Source: JASFBA01 sp036172265
GTDB taxonomy: Bacteria; Chloroflexota; Chloroflexia; DTKN01
Direction of reading: 5' to 3'
Assembly (NCBI GenBank): GCA_036172265.1
Contig: JASFBA010000052.1
Span: 1 to 17,396 of the forward strand
DNA: 17,396 nt
Shown here piece by piece: positions 13,796 to 17,396 of this stretch. A program made the position numbers and the translations under genes. The notes under the pieces are model-generated. The model was not told the DNA's origin. It made no database searches and saw only the letters and a program-made list of their open reading frames with translations. How positions within the stretch are numbered: position 1 is the stretch's first letter; each line of letters opens with the position of its first letter.

Positions 13796-13824
13796 ATCAT
13801 ATCATACCTATGCCAGGAGGTCAA
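13796..13824 (-). promoter_or_regulatory. Promoter of the riboswitch-ecfT-ecfA-S operon
   Basis: On the minus strand TTGACC (13824-13819), a 17-bp spacer and TATGAT (13801-13796). Transcription would start near 13789, about 47 bases before the aptamer closing helix. Confidence 0.8.
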
Positions 13825-13852
13825 ACCACGTTGGAGCAAACCGGCTTTCCAT

Positions 13853-13965
13853 CTGGACACCGGCAAACCGTCGCCCTTGATAGGTCGGCGATTTCCCCAA
13901 GGGTTCCAGGGCGAGGCCCCGAAGGGCGGATTCAGAACCCGCTCTACCCACCGGGCAAAATTCGC
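13853..13965 (-). repeat. Block B, related to block A, upstream of the operon promoter
   Basis: On the minus strand it reads GAATTTTGCCCGGTGGGT, GCGGGTTCTGAATCCGCCCT, an insert of about 45 bp not present in block A, then GGTTTGCCGGTGTCC. GCGGG and TCCGC form a 5-bp stem around the 7-base loop TTCTGAA, which has the shape of a tRNA anticodon arm. It lies between the ssb terminator and the operon promoter, so it is not in the same primary transcript as block A. I recognise no known RNA family. Confidence 0.5.
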
Positions 13966-13981
13966 CAGGACCCGGCACAAT

Positions 13982-14013
13982 AAAAAGCGCCGGGGCAACT
14001 TTCGCTCCGGCGC
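13982..14013 (-). terminator. Intrinsic terminator of ssb
   Basis: On the minus strand GCGCCGG (14013-14007) pairs with CCGGCGC (13993-13987) and is followed by TTTTTA. It lies 26 bp after the ssb stop codon. Confidence 0.9.
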
Positions 14014-14038
14014 GGACAGGCCACCGACGGATCATGAC

Positions 14039-14446
14039 TTACAAGGGAATCTCGCTCACTTCCTCGACCTCCTCCTCTTCCTCCAAGTCCTCCTCGGATG
14101 TCGCCTGGAGACCGCTGCCGCGGGGGAGGAGGATGAAATCACGAGCCACCAATTCGGTGATGTAGCGCGTCTGGCCGTCGTTGCCCTCGAAGGCGCGGGT
14201 CTGCAGCCGGCCGGCGACGTAGATGGGCGACCCCTTCTGGAGGTACTGGTTCGCCACCTCGGCCCGGCGTCCCCAGACGACGACGCGGAACCACTCGACT
14301 TTTTCCTGGGGCTGGCCCTCGGCGTCGCGCCAGCGGCGGTTGACGGCCACGCGGAAGTGGGTAACCGGCCGGCCGGTGGGGGTGTAGCGCATCTCCGGGT
14401 CCGTTCCCAGGTTCCCCATAATCTCGATCCGATTCAAGCCACGCAT
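14039..14446 (-). CDS. ssb: Single-stranded DNA-binding protein
   Basis: The protein has 135 residues. Residues about 3-105 form the OB fold: MRGLNRIEIMGNLGTDPEMRY at the start (compare xNxVxLxGxLxxDPExR), FRVAVNR, EWFRVVVWGRRAE, YLQKGSPIYVAGRLQTR and ELVARDFILL. A very acidic tail follows (EEDLEEEEEVEEVSEIPL). The tip is -EIPL instead of the usual -DIPF or -DDLPF, which recruits partner proteins such as recombination and repair enzymes; an acidic tail with a hydrophobic end is kept. The start has AAGGAGGG 6 bases upstream. The gene has its own consensus promoter and an intrinsic terminator, so it is a single-gene unit. It binds single strands during replication, repair and recombination. Confidence 0.95.
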   Translation of the reverse strand: MRGLNRIEIMGNLGTDPEMRYTPTGRPVTHFRVAVNRRWRDAEGQPQEKVEWFRVVVWGRRAEVANQYLQKGSPIYVAGRLQTRAFEGNDGQTRYITELVARDFILLPRGSGLQATSEEDLEEEEEVEEVSEIPL

Positions 14447-14498
14447 AGGTCTCCCTCCTTACCTTCAACTTTTTCGCCGCCTTTGGCCTGTCAAGGAC

Positions 14499-14527
14499 AT
14501 TATACCACATTTTCCTCAAGTTGTCAA
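14499..14527 (-). promoter_or_regulatory. Consensus promoter of ssb
   Basis: On the minus strand a perfect TTGACA (14527-14522), a 17-bp spacer and a perfect TATAAT (14504-14499). The leader to the ssb ATG is about 45 bases. Confidence 0.92.
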
Positions 14528-14633
14528 TACCTATTTTAATATAAGGGGAATTTACCCATATTTTTGCACCGTCCGACCAGGCCGGGGAAACTGCCTATCT
14601 TGGGGAAGCCGATCGGGGGCTCATAGGCCGTAT

Positions 14634-14663
14634 TTGACATCCTCTTGATCTCCGTGGTATAAT
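14634..14663 (+). promoter_or_regulatory. Promoter of tRNA-Asp
   Basis: TTGACA (14634-14639), an 18-bp spacer and TATAAT (14658-14663), placing the start about 4 bases before the tRNA. The divergent ssb promoter is about 110 bp away. Confidence 0.9.
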
Positions 14664-14673
14664 AAAGTAAGTC

Positions 14674-14747
14674 GGGGCCGTGGTGTAGAGGCCTAACATG
14701 CAGCCCTGTCAAGGCTGAGATCGGGGGTTCGAATCCCCTCGGCCCCG
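14674..14747 (+). tRNA. tRNA-Asp (anticodon GTC)
   Basis: A 74-base cloverleaf: acceptor GGGGCCG (14674-14680) pairs with CGGCCCC (14740-14746), discriminator G at 14747. The D stem is GTGT/ACAT. The anticodon stem CAGCC/GGCTG encloses CTGTCAA, which gives anticodon GTC for Asp. The T stem GGGGG/CCCCT encloses TTCGAAT. The 3' CCA is not encoded. The downstream sensor gene starts 80 bp later and may receive readthrough, as no clear terminator is visible between them. Confidence 0.97.
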
Positions 14748-14827
14748 TTTTGAGGGGATGATGGTCGCCTTCCATCGTCGGGGTGATACGACCAGCATCG
14801 GGCACTTCCTCGGAAAGAAGGTAGGAC

Positions 14828-16438
14828 ATGGTGAAAAGCCGCTCCGGCGAAAAGGGCCGGTTGCCTCCGCCGACGAAGCGTCCCCATCTGGGCCGGCTGG
14901 GACGAGGGATCCTTTGGCGCTTTGCCCTCTTCGTCCTCCTCTCGCTGGCCATCATGGTGGGCATCATCCTCTATGCTGCCTGGCGCGTCGTCCAAGACGC
15001 CCGGATGCACCAGGAGTCGATGGCCCTCTGGACGGCCCGATCGATAGATTCCTGGCTCCAGAATCTAGACTATGCCCTCTCGTCCCTCCCACCCGACCTG
15101 CTGGACGCCACATCGGAGGAGATTCAGGAGCACTTGGGTCAGGTGCTCCAGAGCAACCGGAACATTCGCAAGATCAGCCTGGTGGATGCCCGCGAGGAAC
15201 ATCGGGGGAGGGAAGTTCTGAGCCTGGACTTTCGGGGTGTCTACTCCGGAAGCAACTATGTGAGCGAGCGCTGGTTTCGCCTGGCGCTGAACGACGGCTG
15301 GCATGTGGCCTCCCTGGTCAAAGTTATTCCGATAGCCGTCGTGGCCCGTTCCCTCTACGTCGACGGCACACCGGTGGGGGTGGTTGCCGCCCAGGTGGGG
15401 ATGGACTGGGCCTATGAACTCCTGCGGCGGGCCCGGACCGAACGTGGAGCCTATGCCTATGTAGTGGACAGCGTCGGCCAGCCGTTTCTGCACGAGGATA
15501 CCCGTTTTACCAATCCGCAGCGTGTCCGCACGGATATTCCCGGCATTCTATCGGTCATCCAGAACCGGCCCTTCCCACTTTATTACACCGGACTGAACTG
15601 GCAGGGAGAACCGGTCATCGGCGCTTTTTGGAAAATGGAACGGGCCGACTGGACGGTCATTGCCGAACAGCCCCTGGCCGCCCTGCTTCGGGAATTTTTC
15701 CCCCTCGCCCTGGGGGCCGGCGTCGTCCTGCTCCTCAGCGCGGCTGCGGCCGTTGTGGTGGCACTCTATATCTCCCGCCGGGTGGCTGCCCCCGTTTCCC
15801 TCCTGAGCGAAGGGGCACGGCGCATCGGCGCGGGCGACCTGGAGCATCGCATCCTTCTCCGCACCCGCAACGAACTGGCCGACCTGGCCGAAGAGTTCAA
15901 CCGCATGGCCGAGAGCCTGCAGGAGGCCCGGATTCGCCAGGAAGCCTGGACCCAGGAACTGGAGGAGTGCGTTCGGGAGCGCACTGCCGAAGTCAGCCAG
16001 ACCCTCCAGCAACTGCAGGAGGAGGCCGCTGTCCGCGAAAACCTCTTGCGGACGATTCGCGAGATGTCCAGCCCGGTCATCCCGGTGATGGAAAGCATCC
16101 TGGTGATGCCGATTGTCGGCACCTTGGACAGCGAACGGGCCCAGCGGGTGATGGAAGAACTCCTGGCCGGAATCGAACGGAGGCGAGCCCGGGTGGTTAT
16201 CCTGGACATCACCGGCCTGGCGATGGTAGATACGGCCGTGGCCCATGCCCTGATCGAAGCAGCCCGCGCCGCCCAGTTGTTGGGTGCACGGCCGATTCTG
16301 GTAGGGATTTCCCCTGAGGTCGCCGAGACGCTGGTCCACCTGGGCGTGGAACTGCACGACCTCCGCACGGCGGCCACCCTGCAGGAAGGGCTGCAGATTG
16401 CCCTGGGGTTGCTTCGCCGCAGGATCGTCTCTCTTTGA
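14828..16438 (+). CDS. Membrane sensor with dCache, HAMP and RsbR-like STAS domains
   Basis: The protein has 536 residues. Membrane helix 1 is at about 29-52. Residues about 55-285 form an extracellular double-Cache-like sensor domain. Helix 2 is at about 290-315 (LALGAGVVLLLSAAAAVVVA). A HAMP linker follows (about 315-368: ISRRVAAPVSLLSEGARRIG, then NELADLAEEFNRM), then a coiled coil (about 368-410). The STAS domain (about 415-525) contains VGTLDSERAQ, LDITGLAMVDT and LVGISPEVAETLVHLGVEL. This is the RsbR type: the threonines that RsbT-like kinases phosphorylate correspond to T469 and T501. There is no histidine kinase, methyl-accepting or cyclase domain. It probably passes an external signal to a partner-switching (stressosome-like) pathway, but no RsbT, RsbS or RsbX gene is seen. 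The ATG has AAGGTAGG just upstream. Confidence 0.88.
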   Translation: MVKSRSGEKGRLPPPTKRPHLGRLGRGILWRFALFVLLSLAIMVGIILYAAWRVVQDARMHQESMALWTARSIDSWLQNLDYALSSLPPDLLDATSEEIQEHLGQVLQSNRNIRKISLVDAREEHRGREVLSLDFRGVYSGSNYVSERWFRLALNDGWHVASLVKVIPIAVVARSLYVDGTPVGVVAAQVGMDWAYELLRRARTERGAYAYVVDSVGQPFLHEDTRFTNPQRVRTDIPGILSVIQNRPFPLYYTGLNWQGEPVIGAFWKMERADWTVIAEQPLAALLREFFPLALGAGVVLLLSAAAAVVVALYISRRVAAPVSLLSEGARRIGAGDLEHRILLRTRNELADLAEEFNRMAESLQEARIRQEAWTQELEECVRERTAEVSQTLQQLQEEAAVRENLLRTIREMSSPVIPVMESILVMPIVGTLDSERAQRVMEELLAGIERRRARVVILDITGLAMVDTAVAHALIEAARAAQLLGARPILVGISPEVAETLVHLGVELHDLRTAATLQEGLQIALGLLRRRIVSL

Positions 16439-16457
16439 AATACCCCGGCGGAATAGG

Positions 16458-17357
16458 CTAGAGGGAGGGGTGGTGGGAACGGCGCGCCAGTGCCACCAGC
16501 CGACCGGCTATCGCTTCCACAACGGCGTCGGGAACGCCTTCGGGGGTGCAGGACTGTAACCTCAGGTCCAGGGGGTCGTTCAGGTAATCCACCACGATGG
16601 GGCGTCCGTCTGGGGCCAGAGCGATTTCGGAGGAGAAGAGGTCCATCCCGGAAAGATGGGCGATGGTTAGGGCGATGGAACGGAGCCGGGTCAACCCGTA
16701 GCGCTCCTCTTCTTCTGCGCTGATCGGTGTGTAGAGATGGTCCTGGGGATGCCACCAACAGGCAAAGACCTCTCCCGTGCAGTAAAGTGTGCGGAACCAG
16801 GCCGGCCGGCCCCCTAGAAGCCTCGGCTCCAGGTGACTCTGGAGCAAGAGGCGTTCCTGCGGGCGTTCCCGCCGCGCCGCCTGAACCTGTTCCAGCGAAG
16901 TGGCTCCGAGGAGCACTCCCTCGCCCCCGCCTCCATAGGCCGGCTTGATGTTGAAGTGGGGGCCTAGCGGCGTGGGGTCCAGGTAGGGCAGTTCCGGCTG
17001 TTCGACATAGGCCGGCAGGATGATCGTCGGCAGGGTATGCACAGCCGTTCCCAGCAGCCGATGCATGGCGGCCTTGTCCCGGGCTTGGCCGGCCCGTTCA
17101 TGCCGGTTGAGCACGAGAACGCCGTGCCCGGAGGCCCAGCGCTCCAGCGCCAGAAAATGCTCATCGGTGTCAGAGGCACGGTCCAGGAGGACTCGGAACG
17201 AAACTTCTCCTCCATCAAGGGCCAGTAGGGTGGAGGAAAGCGTTTCCGGCGTAACCTGCAACACGGAAACGCCCTGGGAACGGCCGGCCGCCTCCACGAG
17301 GCCGGCAAAAGGGGCATCGTAAGGCCAGTTCCAGGCCAGACAAAAGTCATGGTCCAT
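16458..17357 (-). CDS. ATP-grasp domain protein of unknown substrate
   Basis: The protein has 299 residues. The N-terminal about 90 residues look like a preATP-grasp domain. Then come DKAAMHRLL (D94-L102, the usual start of the ATP-grasp fold), the nucleotide loop NIKPAYGGGGEGV (K138 and the following glycines), LLLQSHLE with hinge-region residues, and the metal-binding end EIALAPDGRPIVVDYLNDP (E244, D257, N260). These are the residues that bind ATP and Mg in RimK-like ligases. The family joins a carboxylate to an amine or thiol through an acyl phosphate. Neither substrate can be told. No peptide precursor or amidoligase partner lies next to it in the window. It converges with the sensor gene, 19 bp apart. 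GGAG lies 4 bases before the ATG at 17357. Confidence 0.8.
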   Translation of the reverse strand: MDHDFCLAWNWPYDAPFAGLVEAAGRSQGVSVLQVTPETLSSTLLALDGGEVSFRVLLDRASDTDEHFLALERWASGHGVLVLNRHERAGQARDKAAMHRLLGTAVHTLPTIILPAYVEQPELPYLDPTPLGPHFNIKPAYGGGGEGVLLGATSLEQVQAARRERPQERLLLQSHLEPRLLGGRPAWFRTLYCTGEVFACWWHPQDHLYTPISAEEEERYGLTRLRSIALTIAHLSGMDLFSSEIALAPDGRPIVVDYLNDPLDLRLQSCTPEGVPDAVVEAIAGRLVALARRSHHPSL

Positions 17358-17375
17358 CGTTCTCCAGAAGGGGGC

Positions 17376-17396
17376 CGGCCGGGGAACACCCGGCCG
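17376..17396. other. Hairpin at the window edge
   Basis: CGGCCGGG (17376-17383) pairs with CCCGGCCG (17389-17396) around a 5-base loop, about 20 bp upstream of the ATP-grasp start. The sequence is cut by the window end, so whether it is part of an upstream terminator cannot be told. Confidence 0.4.

Noticed and set aside
13853..13965. Block B as a tRNA gene (it has an anticodon-arm-like hairpin with CTG)
   Set aside because: No acceptor stem, no T arm with TTCRA and no D arm of correct geometry can be built around it.
14536..14967. Open frame on the minus strand containing RGFEPPISALTG
   Set aside because: This is the antisense translation of the tRNA-Asp gene, a common annotation artefact.

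Overview
The window looks like chromosomal DNA from a GC-rich bacterium, most likely a member of the Chloroflexota (Anaerolineae-like). The clues are lineage-style secreted proteins with a 'YFPIVFR'-type motif before a Pro/Thr linker, a large protein with FN3-like repeats of the 'PPTSxVxPLPxYS...YYFRSRARDxAGNVE' kind, and fragments of an integrase-type transposase. Promoters of the housekeeping TTGACA/TATAAT type are easy to see. The assignment is inference from protein style, not from a database search.

Layout. (1) Positions 1-6360, plus strand: a run of exported proteins, namely the tail of a kelch-like propeller protein, an Asp-box (BNR) propeller with a signal peptide, and a 1659-residue mosaic protein (glycoside-hydrolase-like domain, golvesin-like domain, Pro-rich linker, nine FN3-like repeats). 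(2) 6361-7060: a strong hairpin, a 474-bp remnant of an insertion sequence with 14-bp inverted ends and a frameshifted transposase tail, then two candidate promoters and the leader of yebC. (3) 7061-9879, plus strand: yebC, two gene remnants (a DUF59/MIP18 tail with a nonsense codon and an ABC-2 permease tail), then ruvC and xerC joined by an ATGA overlap. (4) 9860-13824, minus strand: a cobalamin-riboswitch-controlled ECF vitamin transporter operon (ecfT, a fused double-ATPase ecfA, and the substrate-binding membrane component), all joined by ATGA overlaps. (5) 13982-14527, minus strand: ssb with its own consensus promoter and terminator. (6) 14634-16438, plus strand: tRNA-Asp(GTC) with its promoter, then a membrane sensor with dCache, HAMP and STAS domains and no kinase. 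(7) 16458-17357, minus strand: an ATP-grasp protein.

How the parts work together. Low cobalamin should let RNA polymerase pass the intrinsic terminator that sits directly before the ecfT ribosome binding site, so the ECF transporter is made when the cell lacks B12. RuvC and XerC are a recombination pair (Holliday junction cleavage and chromosome dimer resolution), and the SSB is nearby, but the three do not form one operon. The STAS sensor resembles an RsbR-type stressosome protein placed on a membrane receptor.

The least explained features are a pair of related sequence blocks flanking the riboswitch, each with a tRNA-anticodon-arm-like hairpin, and a marked excess of the palindrome GGCCGGCC across the window.
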